Source: Paraburkholderia agricolaris
GTDB lineage: Bacteria > Pseudomonadota > Gammaproteobacteria > Burkholderiales > Burkholderiaceae
Direction: 5' to 3'
Assembly: GCF_009455635.1 (NCBI RefSeq)
Contig: NZ_QPER01000001.1
Location: forward strand, 4,216,001 to 4,280,000
DNA length: 64,000 nucleotides
A program made the position numbers and the translations under genes. Below, in pieces: positions 19,537 through 29,410 of this stretch. Every line of letters starts with the position of its first letter. The stretch's first letter is position 1. The notes beneath the pieces are model-generated. The model was not told the origin of the DNA. It ran no database searches and worked only from the letters and a program-made list of their open reading frames with translations.

Positions 19537-19835
19537 TTCGTATTGCGATCCAGTTCCTTGACAAAGAAGGCTGTGGACTTTTTTAAAATGTCGCGCTCCC
19601 GTTCCAGTTCGGCCACCCGCCTTTCCAGCTCCTGAATGCGGATCTGGGCAGGCGTCGAGCCTTCCTTTGGTGGCTCCGTCACGGCACCGTGTGGCAGGCG
19701 ATCACCCATCCAGCGGCGCAACGCCGTCTCACCAATTCCCAGCGCCCGCGAGGCCTTCGTGACCGTGTAGCCCTGCCGCAGCACCAGATCGACCGCATCT
19801 TCCTTGAACTGCTTCGAGAATTCCCTTCTTCCCAT
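19533..19835 (-). CDS. IS3-family OrfA (helix-turn-helix), element A
   Basis: A 100-residue DNA-binding subunit starting MGRREFSKQF, with an HTH_Tnp_1 domain (VDLVLRQGYTVTKASRALGI, about 15-34) and a C-terminal leucine-zipper-like coiled coil (IQELERRVAELERERDIL, about 67-84) that usually mediates oligomerisation. The slippery stretch A AAA AAG (minus strand, 19584 to 19578) encodes the KK near residue 85; a -1 shift there reads without a stop into orfB. Confidence 0.92.
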   Translation of the reverse strand: MGRREFSKQFKEDAVDLVLRQGYTVTKASRALGIGETALRRWMGDRLPHGAVTEPPKEGSTPAQIRIQELERRVAELERERDILKKSTAFFVKELDRNTK

Positions 19836-19995
19836 CTGACACCTCTCTGTCTGGATATAAGTCTACCTTTTGAGGTGTCCAGCTTTATTAGGCCACTACA
19901 GCACCTACTTTTCTTTGCCGGCCCTCCATGTCAGGCTAGTTGTCGCCTCACTCGAACGATTGATGTAAAGATGGAGGGCGGACAGCGAATGGAAT

Positions 19996-20493
19996 ATGAG
20001 ACGCTATTCAGCAGAGACGCGGGAATGGGTAGTCAAACAGATGATGCCGCCGTTCAATCGTGCGGTCATCGAGCTGGCAGGGGCGACGGGCATCACGACG
20101 GTGACACTGCGTGCCTGGCGGCAGAGCGCGAGACAGGCTGGGGGATTCATGCCGGGCAATGGCAAGACAAGCGATCAATGGTCGAGCGCCGACAAGTTCA
20201 GGGTGGTGCTGGAGACGGCATCGCTGAACGAGGTGGAGACCTCAGAATACTGCCGTAGCAAGGGCATTTATCCGGAGCAGATCCGGCAGTGGCGTCAGGC
20301 GTGCGAGCAGGCCAACGTGCCGGAGGCGAAACTCACGGCTGCCCAGCGCAAGGAAGTGAAGGCTCACCAGAAGCGCATCCGTGAACTGGAGCGCCAGCTC
20401 AAGCGCAGCGATGCGGCCCGTGCGGAGGCGGCGGCGTTGCTGAACCTGCGAAAAAAAGCCGACGCGATCTGGGGCAAGGAAGAGGAAGACTGA
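19996..20493 (+). CDS. IS3-family OrfA (helix-turn-helix), element B
   Basis: A 165-residue protein starting MRRYSAETREWVVKQM. It has two helix-turn-helix-like segments: one at about 13-45 (ELAGATGITTVTLRAWRQ) and one at about 60-100 (LNEVETSEYCRSKGIYPEQI), followed by a basic coiled coil (AHQKRIRELERQLKRSDA, about 123-140). The stretch of seven A at 20451-20457 (CGA AAA AAA G) is a slippery site; the -1 frame from there is open into orfB. Confidence 0.9.
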   Translation: MRRYSAETREWVVKQMMPPFNRAVIELAGATGITTVTLRAWRQSARQAGGFMPGNGKTSDQWSSADKFRVVLETASLNEVETSEYCRSKGIYPEQIRQWRQACEQANVPEAKLTAAQRKEVKAHQKRIRELERQLKRSDAARAEAAALLNLRKKADAIWGKEEED

Positions 20494-20519
20494 TCAGCAG
20501 CCCGGATCGCGATGAAGCC

Positions 20520-21542
20520 ATGCAGTTGATCGATGAAGCCGTACGGCAAGGGGCATGCCGCTCGCGAGCATGCGAGCAGTTGGGGCTCAGCATACGCAGT
20601 GTCCAGCGCTGGCGCCTGTTGCCGCATGACGGGCGCACTCAGGTGAAGCGTGCAGCGCCGCCCAACAGGCTGAGTGAAGCCGAGCGGCAGGCCGTACTCG
20701 ATGCGGCCAACCGCCCGGGCTACGCGAGCCTGACGCCGCACCAGATCGTGCCGAAACTGGCCGATGAGGGGGTTTATCTGGCTTCCGAATCGACGTTCTA
20801 CCGGGTGCTGAAAGCGGCAGGACAGGGCCAGCGCCGGGGCCGCGCGCGTGCCCCGCAACGACGCACGCTCACGACGCATTGTGCCGATGGTCCGAATCAG
20901 GTGTGGTGCTGGGATATCACCTGGATGCCGACCACGGTAAGGGGCCGGTACTTCTACTGGTACATGATGAAGGACATCTACAGCCGCAAGCTGGTGATGA
21001 ACGAGGTCTGGGAGCAGGAGTCGGCCGAGCACGCGAGCGTGCTGCTGGCCAAGGGGTGTCTGCGTGAAGGCGTCGCCGGGCGTCCGCTGGTGCTGCACTC
21101 TGATAACGGCAGTGCAATGAAAGGCGCCACCATGCGCGCGGCGATGATCGATCTGGGTGTGCAGCCTTCGTTCAGCCGGCCGCGTGTGAGCAACGACAAC
21201 GCTTTTGCCGAATCGCTGTTCCGAACGGCGAAGTACTGTCCGTTGTGGCCAGAGCAGCCGTTCGACACGCTGGAGGCGGCTCGGCAATGGGTGCAGCGCT
21301 TCGTGCAGTGGTACAACGAAGAGCACTGTCACAGCGGTCTGAAGTATGTCAGCCCGGGCCAACGTCACCGGGGCGAAGCCAGTGACCTGCTGGCCCGACG
21401 GCGAGCGCTGTACCGGAGCGCACGCATGCGAAACCCGGCGCGCTGGTCAGGAGCTATCCGGAACTGGCATCTGGCAGACGCGGTCTATCTGAATCCGGAA
21501 CGAACCTCGGCCTCGGCCCAAATGTACAGGCAGGCAGCGTAA
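20520..21542 (+). CDS. IS3-family transposase OrfB (DDE integrase core), element B
   Basis: The 340-residue protein has an N-terminal HTH (about 1-35), a middle HTH_21-like region and an rve core with D132 (VWCWDITWM), D195 (LHSDNGSAM) and E231 (NAFAESLFR), 35 residues between the last two. ATG 20520 is the first start, but the frame is open back to the orfA slippery run, so a frameshifted OrfAB fusion is likely. The sequence is clearly different from element A OrfB and belongs to another IS3 subgroup. It looks complete. Confidence 0.92.
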   Translation: MQLIDEAVRQGACRSRACEQLGLSIRSVQRWRLLPHDGRTQVKRAAPPNRLSEAERQAVLDAANRPGYASLTPHQIVPKLADEGVYLASESTFYRVLKAAGQGQRRGRARAPQRRTLTTHCADGPNQVWCWDITWMPTTVRGRYFYWYMMKDIYSRKLVMNEVWEQESAEHASVLLAKGCLREGVAGRPLVLHSDNGSAMKGATMRAAMIDLGVQPSFSRPRVSNDNAFAESLFRTAKYCPLWPEQPFDTLEAARQWVQRFVQWYNEEHCHSGLKYVSPGQRHRGEASDLLARRRALYRSARMRNPARWSGAIRNWHLADAVYLNPERTSASAQMYRQAA

Positions 21543-21735
21543 CGGTTCACGCGACAACTACCTTGACACACACCGCCTGCCGCAAAGAAAAGCAACCGTA
21601 TTGGAAGTCAAGCGACGGCTAGCTGGCGGATGACTGATGCCCGGCACGGTAGTCAGCGATGCACAGGCGAGCGCATGCAGCACGATTGATGATCGCGCCC
21701 GGACTGCCCGCCATCAGGGCAACGCGTGACGAAGC

Positions 21736-22857
<1,122 letters not shown>

Positions 22858-22863
22858 CAAGTA

Positions 22864-22974
22864 GGCAAAAGAAAGCGGCTTTACACCGCTAGCTCATAAG
22901 CGGGTCCCCCGCGCAGCCACGGTAGTGGTGCATCTGGAATCTGTCGCCTCGCACATTCAGCGTCAGTGACAAAG
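22864..22974. repeat. Inner left arm of the composite inverted repeat
   Basis: About 110 bp matching the reverse complement of 23315-23424. The first 81 bp (to 22944) are nearly identical, differing at a few positions; the last 30 bp match imperfectly. It includes the block AGCGGGTCCCCCGCGC, itself partly palindromic. Confidence 0.85.
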
Positions 22975-23314
22975 GAGTCATACCTCCGGCGGCGCTGCGC
23001 GCGCCGACACCCAGTTCATAAACCGCCCGCTACGTTTTCGCACGCACGCCTCGTTTGGCGAGTGGGTCGGACTGTGTCTGGTGAGCCTTTATCGCCGGCA
23101 TCATTTCATTCGAAGTACGAAATTTGAATAGCGCAAGCCATTACGACTTGCTGGCCAGTCAGAATGAAATCACGATACGTGTGAAAGCGCTGCAATACTT
23201 TTGCGCACTCCGCCGAGGCGAAGCCGATGGCTCCCGCTGCGCGAAGCAAACCCGCTGGTTTCCCTGGCAGACCCGTCCGCGACGCACGCAGTGCGGAGTG
23301 GGAGCTGATGAGCG
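22975..23314. other. Loop of the composite repeat, no supported gene
   Basis: About 340 bp between the inner repeat arms. A 94-codon frame starting at 23124 runs into the right arm and has no recognisable domain or ribosome binding site. The middle (about 23100-23170) is AT-rich with short palindromes such as TTCGAAGTACGAA. I see nothing else in it. Confidence 0.5.
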
Positions 23315-23424
23315 CTTTGTCACGAACGCGGAGTGTGCGGGAACACAGATTCCAGATGCACCACTACCGTGGCTGCGCGGGGGACCCGCTTATGAGCTTG
23401 CGGTGTGAAGCCGCTTTCTTTGCT
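23315..23424. repeat. Inner right arm of the composite inverted repeat
   Basis: Reverse complement of 22864-22974, most exact over 23345-23424. It is followed by CTTATCTTTCTTTG and the CGGCGG at which the IS481-family element inserted. Confidence 0.85.
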
Positions 23425-23442
23425 TATCTTTCTTTGCGGCGG

Positions 23443-24710
23443 TGTATAGACCGGAGACATAGCTGACAGGTGTGCGGGGACATGGTTGACACTTCCGGGT
23501 ACTAAAACGCCCGGTCCCGACCATGCCCTGGAACGCAAGAGACACCATGAGCCTCCGACAGGAATTTGTTCATCTGGCCAGTCAGGACACGCTGACGATG
23601 ACCGAGCTGTGCCAGCGCTTTAACATCAGCCGGCAGACCGGCTACAAATGGCTCCATCGCGGCGAGCATGCGCTGGCAGATCAATCCCGACGCCCGCTCA
23701 GCAGTCCGTCGAAGACCCCCACTGCGATGGAGCAGGAAGTGGTACGGCTGCGCCAGGCCCATCCGCGCTGGGGCGGACGCAAGATCAGCCGGCGCCTGCG
23801 TGATCTGGGCCTTGAGGCGGTGCCGCAGCCCAGCACCGTGACCGACATCCTGCACCGGCACAACCTGATCCTGCCGGCCGATTCAGCGATGAGCCAACCC
23901 TGGAAGCGCTTTGAGCACGAGCAGCCTAACGTACTCTGGCAGATGGACTTCAAGGGGCACTTTGAGACCCTCGGGAAGGAGCGCTGCAGCCCCCTGACGG
24001 TACTCGACGACCACTCGCGCTTCAGCATCCTGCTGCGCGCCTGTGGACCCACCGACACCGCTACCGTGCAGACAGGATTACGGGAGGCGTTTGGACACTA
24101 TGGCCTGCCGTTACGCATCAATACCGATAACGGCTCGCCGTGGGGTTCGCCTGGCAGTCCGGGGCAACTCACCGAACTGGCCGTCTGGCTGATCCGGCTG
24201 GGTATCCGCATCAGTTACAGCCGGCCTTACCACCCGCAGACCAACGGCAAGGACGAGCGGTTTCACCGTACGCTGAAGGCTGAAGTACTGAACGGACGAA
24301 GCTTCGCTACCCAGCAGCACGTGCAACAGGAACTGGACCGCTGGCGCACCGTATATAACTGCGAGCGCCCGCATGAGGCGATCGGCATGGACACGCCCAT
24401 CAGCCGTTACCGGCCGAGCCCCCGGGCGTATCCATCGATCCTGCCGGAGCCGGAGTACGGCCCGGATGACGTGGTGCTGCTGGTTAAATCGGATGGCCGG
24501 CTACGCTTTGAAGGACGGCACCTCAAGGTCTCGAATGCACTTTATGGACTGCCGGTTGCGGCACGCGCAAAGCCGGGCGAAGACGGCGTATTTGAATTCT
24601 GGTTTGCCCATCACCGCATCCTCACCCTTGACCTGAGGAGCGACAATCACTGACCATAAAGTGTCAATGATGTCTCCGCACGTTTGTCAACCATGTCTCC
24701 GGTCTATACA
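23443..24710 (+). mobile_element. IS481-family element with 6-bp target duplication
   Basis: The 1268-bp element has imperfect terminal inverted repeats of about 50 bp, starting TGTATAGACCGGAGACAT on both ends, and is bounded by CGGCGG on each side (23437-23442 and 24711-24716). Removing it and one CGGCGG restores a palindrome, CTTTG-CGGCGG-CAAAG. The GGAGACAT-N2-TTGACA-like pattern recurs within the ends (left at about 23451 and 23480; right similarly), as in many IS481 elements. Confidence 0.92.
23523..24653 (+). CDS. IS481-family transposase (DDE)
   Basis: A 376-residue transposase with an N-terminal helix-turn-helix (LTMTELCQRFNISRQTGYKW, about 24-43), a second HTH region (QAHPRWGGRKISRRLRDLG) and an rve core with D142 (WQMDFKGHF), D202 (NTDNGSPW) and E245 (NGKDERFH). 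The C-terminal region DVVLLVKSDGRLRF is typical of the family. The M at residue 9 (MSLRQEFVHL) is an alternative start. No stop or frameshift is seen. Confidence 0.93.
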   Translation: MPWNARDTMSLRQEFVHLASQDTLTMTELCQRFNISRQTGYKWLHRGEHALADQSRRPLSSPSKTPTAMEQEVVRLRQAHPRWGGRKISRRLRDLGLEAVPQPSTVTDILHRHNLILPADSAMSQPWKRFEHEQPNVLWQMDFKGHFETLGKERCSPLTVLDDHSRFSILLRACGPTDTATVQTGLREAFGHYGLPLRINTDNGSPWGSPGSPGQLTELAVWLIRLGIRISYSRPYHPQTNGKDERFHRTLKAEVLNGRSFATQQHVQQELDRWRTVYNCERPHEAIGMDTPISRYRPSPRAYPSILPEPEYGPDDVVLLVKSDGRLRFEGRHLKVSNALYGLPVAARAKPGEDGVFEFWFAHHRILTLDLRSDNH

Positions 24711-24728
24711 CGGCGGCAAAGAAAGTAA

Positions 24729-24786
24729 GTGCCGCCCCGCACAGGGGCAACGCTAATAGACCACTAACACAACAAGGAAAGGCCAA
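24729..24786. repeat. Outer right arm of the composite inverted repeat
   Basis: Exact 58-bp reverse complement of 18594-18651. Beyond it, 24787-24872 is a C/A-biased spacer leading to the mtgA stop, the mirror image of the G/T-biased spacer after queF. Confidence 0.9.
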
Positions 24787-24872
24787 AGGACCAAAAGACC
24801 AACCCCAAACAAACCACCAACAAGGCAACACCAAAAAACCCAGAATCGCCGAGCAGGCCCAAACCTTGACCT

Positions 24873-25595
24873 TCAATCAGGCAATTCCGCGGCTCCCATA
24901 CGCCGCGCAATAACCCGCGAACGTTGCGCCAGATACCCCGAGCCCCTGTGCTCATCAAAGTACTTAGGCTGCGGCAGCATCACCGCCAACCGTGCCGACT
25001 GCGCAGCAGTCAACTTCGCAGCCGAAGTCTTGTAGTAATAATGCGCGGCCGCCTCCGCGCCATAAACCCCATTCCCCCACTCAACGGAGTTGAGATAAAT
25101 CTCGAAGATCCGCTGCTTGTCCATCAAGGTCTCGAGCATCCACGTGATAATCAACTCCTGACCCTTGCGGATATAACTCTTCTCCCGCGATAAAAACAGA
25201 TTCCGCGCCAGCTGCTGAGTAATCGTCGACCCGCCGCGAACAATCCTGCCCTTGGCTTTATTCCGCTCCCAGGCCTGCAAAATGGCATCCGTCTCGTAGC
25301 CATTGTTATTCACGAAGTTCGCGTCTTCAGAAGCAATAATCGCGCGCTTCAGATTGTGCGAAATCTGCTCATACGGCACCCACGTATGCTGCACCGAAAG
25401 ATCAGGCCGATCCTGCGACAAACGCCACGCATCCGAGCGCATGAAAGCCGTCGACTGAGGATTCACGTAATTCCACACCGCGATCTGCGCGAAGTAAAAC
25501 GCCTGCGTCGCAAGCCACGCAATCGCCACCACCACGCCCAGATAAAACACCCATCGCACCGGGCCTGGCCGGCTCGCGCGCCGCGTTGCTGTCAT
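24873..25595 (-). CDS. mtgA: Monofunctional biosynthetic peptidoglycan transglycosylase
   Basis: GT51 glycosyltransferase polymerising lipid II into glycan strands at the periplasmic face. The 240-residue protein has an N-terminal membrane anchor (about 15-36), the catalytic motif [18 protein letters not shown] with E90, and [15 protein letters not shown] (121-135). Length matches E. coli MtgA (242 aa). It follows aroE by 56 bp and is the last gene of the minus-strand group before the repeat cluster. Its 3' part is rich in G/T on the coding strand, as in queF. Confidence 0.96.
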   Translation of the reverse strand: MTATRRASRPGPVRWVFYLGVVVAIAWLATQAFYFAQIAVWNYVNPQSTAFMRSDAWRLSQDRPDLSVQHTWVPYEQISHNLKRAIIASEDANFVNNNGYETDAILQAWERNKAKGRIVRGGSTITQQLARNLFLSREKSYIRKGQELIITWMLETLMDKQRIFEIYLNSVEWGNGVYGAEAAAHYYYKTSAAKLTAAQSARLAVMLPQPKYFDEHRGSGYLAQRSRVIARRMGAAELPD

Positions 25596-25651
25596 CGTGC
25601 CTGGAGTCCTCGAGTGAGTGAGCCGGTGGGTTCCGGGAAGTTAAAAGCCGC

Positions 25652-26515
25652 CTAAGCGTGCGACGGCGCTGTCAACAACGCTCGCAATTCGGCTAGCACC
25701 GGCGCGCCGTCGGGCCGCACGCCTCGCCACACGTAAAACGATTCGGCCGCCTGCTCGACCAGCATGCCGAGGCCATCGGCTGCGCGTGCACCCAGCTTCC
25801 GCGCATGCTCCATGAACACCGTCGGATGCGCGCCGTACATCATGTCGTAAGCAAGCGTGCCGCTGCCGAACGCGCGGTCGTCGCATTCGGGCAACGAGGC
25901 ATCCAGACTGCCCGCCGTCGCGTTGACGATCACGTCGTATGCGCCGGCTTCGATCGCACGCGCGCTACCGCCGGCCAGATGGCAAGCGGCCTCGCGCGCG
26001 GCTTGCGCGAACTGGTCGACGAGCGCGTCGGCCTTCGCCGCCGTACGGTTGACGATGGTCAACGTGTGCGGCGCACGGTCCAGCATCGGCAGCACAACGC
26101 CGCGCGCGGCGCCCCCCGCACCCAGCAACAAAATCCGCGCGCCCTTCAACGACACACCGAGATTCACCTCGATATCGCGCACGAGGCCGAAACCGTCCGT
26201 GTTGTCGCCGTAAACACCGCTCGCGTCGAACCGCAGCGTGTTCACCGCGCCTGCTGCCGCCGCACGCGGCGACAAGGTATCGGCAAAGGCATGGGCGTCG
26301 AGCTTGAACGGCACCGTAACGTTCATGCCGCGGCCGCCCGCTTCGATAAAAGCCCGCACGTGCGGCACGAAGGCATCGACCGGCGCCAGCAGGGGGACGT
26401 ACTCGATCGGCTCGCCAGTCTGCGCGGCAAAACGGCCATGAATGAACGGCGACTTGCTATGCCCGACCGGGTTGCCGATCACGGCGTAGCGGTCATGTGA
26501 CTGATCCGCGCTCAT
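25652..26515 (-). CDS. aroE: Shikimate dehydrogenase
   Basis: NADPH-dependent reduction of 3-dehydroshikimate. The 287-residue protein shows the substrate-binding GHSKSPFIH (about 18-26), MNVTVPFKLDA with the catalytic lysine (about 64-74), the dinucleotide loop LLLGAGGAARGV (about 129-140) and DMMYGAHPT near the C-terminus. Start ATG 26515 overlaps the stop of the upstream RNase gene by 4 bp (ATGA), so translation is probably coupled. Second aromatic-pathway gene of the window besides aroQ. Confidence 0.96.
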   Translation of the reverse strand: MSADQSHDRYAVIGNPVGHSKSPFIHGRFAAQTGEPIEYVPLLAPVDAFVPHVRAFIEAGGRGMNVTVPFKLDAHAFADTLSPRAAAAGAVNTLRFDASGVYGDNTDGFGLVRDIEVNLGVSLKGARILLLGAGGAARGVVLPMLDRAPHTLTIVNRTAAKADALVDQFAQAAREAACHLAGGSARAIEAGAYDVIVNATAGSLDASLPECDDRAFGSGTLAYDMMYGAHPTVFMEHARKLGARAADGLGMLVEQAAESFYVWRGVRPDGAPVLAELRALLTAPSHA

Positions 26516-28632
26516 CGTCCCGGCTCCGCGACGTGCTGCTGATCGGCGGCCGCATCGCCGGTGCCGGTGTCGGTCCCGTTTTCGGCGTCGCCTGCTTCTG
26601 CCGCGGCACCGTCGAGGTCGGCTTCCGCCTGAACCTCGGCTTCGCCTTCGGCACTCTCATCCGCCACGTCGATGATTTCCTCTTCGCCCTCGTCAGCTTC
26701 TTCAGCCTCGCTGCCGCTCGTCACGGTCGGCGCGTCGAGCACATGCAACAGGCGCACAGACGCTTCAACGGTCAGTTCGTCGATCGACATCACTTCCATC
26801 TGCAAGCGCGTGCCGCGCGCATGCACGCCGAGACCCGGCACGTGCAGCAACAGCGGAATCTCTTCGAGGCGTACGAGATCGCCCTTCACCACCGACGCCA
26901 CCACCTGCTTGCGGTTCTCCTGCTTCAGCCAGCGCAGACACCAGAAGTACTCCATGCGGCGCTGGTGATCGGCGTACGCGGTGTAGGTGTCATCGAACCC
27001 TTGCACGACGGCAAACAGATCAGCGTCCTTCGGCTTGAACGGCGCAGCCAGTTTCGCAGTGACGCCGTGCTGCACACAGGCAAGCAACTGCCACTGATTC
27101 ACGAGGTCGACATAGCGGCGCAGCGGCGAGGTGCTCCACGCATATTGCGTGACCCCCAAGCCTTCGTGCGGCGCGGCATTGGTCTGCATGCGGGTGCGTT
27201 TCGGGCCGGTCGGCGCGCCGAACGCGCGTTGTGTGCGATAGATGCCCGGCACGCCATGGTCGTGCAGGAACGCGCCCCACGACGAGTTGGCGAGAATTGC
27301 GAGTTCCGCGACGATCGTGTCGAGCGGCGAACCGCGCCGGCGCGGCGTAATCGTGATGTGCTCGCCTTCAACATAGAAATTGAAATCGGTGTTGCGCTGC
27401 ACTTCACGCCGCAGGCCGTAACCGGCGCGCGCGGTCTGACGCTTTTCGAACAGCGCCTGCGCGAACGGCCACAGCACGGCGATGTCTTCCTTATGCGGAT
27501 AGTCGCCCGTCCCCGCGGCCAGCGCTTCTTCGGTGACCAGTTCGTCCAGCGTGTTGTGGCGCAAATTATTCTTCACGAACACACGCTCGGCGCGCGTTTC
27601 GCTCGCCACGATTTCCTGCGTCTCGCGATTGATGATCACATACAGCGACAACGCCGGCCGCAAACCGCCTTCAGCCAACGTAAAAGCTTCGACGACGCTG
27701 TCGGGCAGCATCGTGATCTTGTCGCCCGGCATATAAACGGTCGACAAACGCGTGCGCGCGATCGCATCGATATCGTCGCCACGCGTAATGCCGAGCGCCG
27801 GCGCGGCAATGTGCACGCCGATCCGCACGCGGCCATCCGCCAGGTGCTCGACCGAGAACGCATCGTCGATTTCCGTGGTGGTGATGTCGTCGATCGAGAA
27901 GGCCTCGACCTCGGCTTCCGGCAGATCCTCGGGCAACGTGCCGACCGTGACCGGCGGAAAACCGGTGCCGTGCGGGAAAAACTCGGAGAGGAATTTCGCC
28001 TCGTGCAACGCGCGAGCCGACGCAATCCCGCCGCATTCGAGCATCAGCCGCGCCTGCGAAATGCCGCGCGCCGCCGCTGCGGCTTCGAGCGCCTTGTACT
28101 CGATCGTGTTCTTGTCGGGCTTGGTGAGCAAGGCCAGCGCCTTGCTGCCGCTGAAGCCTTCCGGCAGGTGGCCCGCTTTCAACTCCTCTTCGTAGCCGGC
28201 CTGCACCAGCGCCTGCTGGCGCTTGCGCTCCAGCCCGGCAAGCGCCATCTTGAGCTGCTCCTGCGGCGCGCGTTGGTACATGCCCCGGCCCTTGCGGCGG
28301 AAATACACCGGTGAGCCATGCATGCGCAGCACCAGCGCGGCGCGTTCGATGGCGCCAAACGAAACGCCGAAGTACTCGGCGCCCAGCGTGGCAAACGGAA
28401 ATTCGTCTTCCGGCGCACATTCCCACAGGAAATCCAGATCGATGTCCTGCGCGGCCGCGTCAGCCTGCTGCATCAACTCACCGGCGCTCGGCTTTTCGAA
28501 CTCGATCAGCACGTCTTTCGCGCGCACCTTGGTGCGCCGACCGCCCGGCAACTCGACCTGAAAAGCGTCGCCTTGGCGCGACAGCACGCTGCCCGCCTTG
28601 AAACTGCCCGATTCCTCAAAGAAAACGTTCAC
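26512..28632 (-). CDS. RNase II-family (RNB domain) exoribonuclease
   Basis: A 706-residue 3'-5' exoribonuclease-like protein. The RNB domain (about residues 240-570) contains ITTTEIDDAFSVEHL and the acidic catalytic patch ITRGDDIDAIARTRLST with YMPGDKITMLPDSV. The N-terminal region (FQVELPGGRRTKVRAKDVL) is a small OB-like domain; the classical cold-shock pair of RNase II/R is not obvious. The last 100 residues after the S1-like part are acidic and low-complexity (EEADEGEEEIIDVADESAEG), probably disordered. It is probably an RNase II/VacB-type enzyme; whether it equals Rnb or Rnr function is unknown. Overlaps aroE by 4 bp. Confidence 0.9.
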   Translation of the reverse strand: MNVFFEESGSFKAGSVLSRQGDAFQVELPGGRRTKVRAKDVLIEFEKPSAGELMQQADAAAQDIDLDFLWECAPEDEFPFATLGAEYFGVSFGAIERAALVLRMHGSPVYFRRKGRGMYQRAPQEQLKMALAGLERKRQQALVQAGYEEELKAGHLPEGFSGSKALALLTKPDKNTIEYKALEAAAAARGISQARLMLECGGIASARALHEAKFLSEFFPHGTGFPPVTVGTLPEDLPEAEVEAFSIDDITTTEIDDAFSVEHLADGRVRIGVHIAAPALGITRGDDIDAIARTRLSTVYMPGDKITMLPDSVVEAFTLAEGGLRPALSLYVIINRETQEIVASETRAERVFVKNNLRHNTLDELVTEEALAAGTGDYPHKEDIAVLWPFAQALFEKRQTARAGYGLRREVQRNTDFNFYVEGEHITITPRRRGSPLDTIVAELAILANSSWGAFLHDHGVPGIYRTQRAFGAPTGPKRTRMQTNAAPHEGLGVTQYAWSTSPLRRYVDLVNQWQLLACVQHGVTAKLAAPFKPKDADLFAVVQGFDDTYTAYADHQRRMEYFWCLRWLKQENRKQVVASVVKGDLVRLEEIPLLLHVPGLGVHARGTRLQMEVMSIDELTVEASVRLLHVLDAPTVTSGSEAEEADEGEEEIIDVADESAEGEAEVQAEADLDGAAAEAGDAENGTDTGTGDAAADQQHVAEPGR

Positions 28633-28807
28633 TCAATACTCTCGTTCTGACTTGCATCCACCGGCGCGCCCGATTGAGTTCAGCTATCGGTCACTGCGTG
28701 CGCGGCACGGCAACGTGTTCGTGGTAGTGGATCCGCGGCGCGACATACGCGCCAGCGGTATGAATCTGGTGATCCGCAACAGCCTCGCTGCGGGATCGTC
28801 GGTACTG

Positions 28808-29410
28808 TCAGGCCGCTTCGCGCGGCGCCGGCGGTTCGATATCCTCGGCGTCGCAAAAGGCCAGCACCTCGTCGACGTATTGCGCGAATTCGCTGATCGC
28901 GTGGTCGCTCCCTTCGATCAGCGTAGTGCGTGCGCCCGGATAGTGCGCAAGCATTTCACGGTAATCGAGCACTTCGTCGCCGGTAGCGGCTATCAAATAA
29001 TAGCGTTCGGGCCGCGTGATCGACGCGACGCCGAGCGCGCGCAACTCGTCCAGGTGATGCGGCTCGACTGTAATGCTGCCGCCGCCATGCCACAACGGCT
29101 GCTCGCCGAGATAGGCGCTCAGGTCGCGCTGCGGCACCACCGCCGGATTCAGCAGCACCGCCGGCCAGCCGTGTTTCTCAGCAAGATACGTAGCAAAGTA
29201 GCCGCCCAGCGAACTGCCGATCACGGTGACGTTCGCCGGCCTCGCGGCCGCCACCAGCGATTCGACGAGCGCCACGGTCTCGAACGGCGAGACCGGCAGC
29301 ATCGGGCAGCACCATTCGCCGCCGCGCCCGAGTTCGACCAGGCGCGCCGCCAGCACGCGCGCCTTGAACGAGTTGGGCGATGAACGAAAACCGTGCAGAT
29401 AGAGGATCAC
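28808..29410 (-). CDS. YqiA/YcfP-family alpha/beta-fold esterase
   Basis: A 200-residue small hydrolase. Starts MILYLHGFRSSPNSFKA (oxyanion HGF), with nucleophile motif GSSLGG (about 66-71), a likely acid in AATGDEVLDY and the histidine in GSDHAISEF (about 168-176). YqiA-type proteins are weak acyl esterases; the substrate is unknown. ATG 29410 overlaps the mpl stop, so the gene is coupled to mpl. The 28633-28807 gap downstream holds no gene. Confidence 0.86.
   Translation of the reverse strand: MILYLHGFRSSPNSFKARVLAARLVELGRGGEWCCPMLPVSPFETVALVESLVAAARPANVTVIGSSLGGYFATYLAEKHGWPAVLLNPAVVPQRDLSAYLGEQPLWHGGGSITVEPHHLDELRALGVASITRPERYYLIAATGDEVLDYREMLAHYPGARTTLIEGSDHAISEFAQYVDEVLAFCDAEDIEPPAPREAA

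Larger units (their letters stand above)
18653..19900 (-). mobile_element. IS3-family element A with 5-bp target duplication
   Basis: The 1248-bp element starts TGTGGTGG and ends CCACTACA, giving imperfect terminal inverted repeats that extend about 26 bp (both contain CTGGACAC) with TG...CA termini typical of IS3. It is flanked by GCACC on both sides (18648-18652 and 19901-19905). It carries orfA and orfB on the minus strand with a -1 frameshift signal. It interrupts the left arm of the composite repeat, since removing it and one GCACC restores the sequence seen in inverted orientation at 24717-24735. Confidence 0.92.
19929..21568 (+). mobile_element. IS3-family element B
   Basis: Terminal inverted repeats are TGTCAGGCTAGTTGTCGC at 19929 and, inverted, TGTCAAGGTAGTTGTCGC ending at 21568 (one base inserted in one arm relative to the other). 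The element is about 1640 bp and carries orfA and orfB on the plus strand. No target duplication is visible directly outside these ends: 8 bp (left, 19921-19928) and about 10 bp (right) intervene before the split palindrome CTTTGCCG/GCCGCAAAG resumes, so the true ends may be slightly further out. Confidence 0.8.

Noticed and set aside
23124..23408. 94-codon frame in the loop of the composite repeat
   Set aside because: It runs into the inverted-repeat arm, has no ribosome binding site and no recognisable domain.
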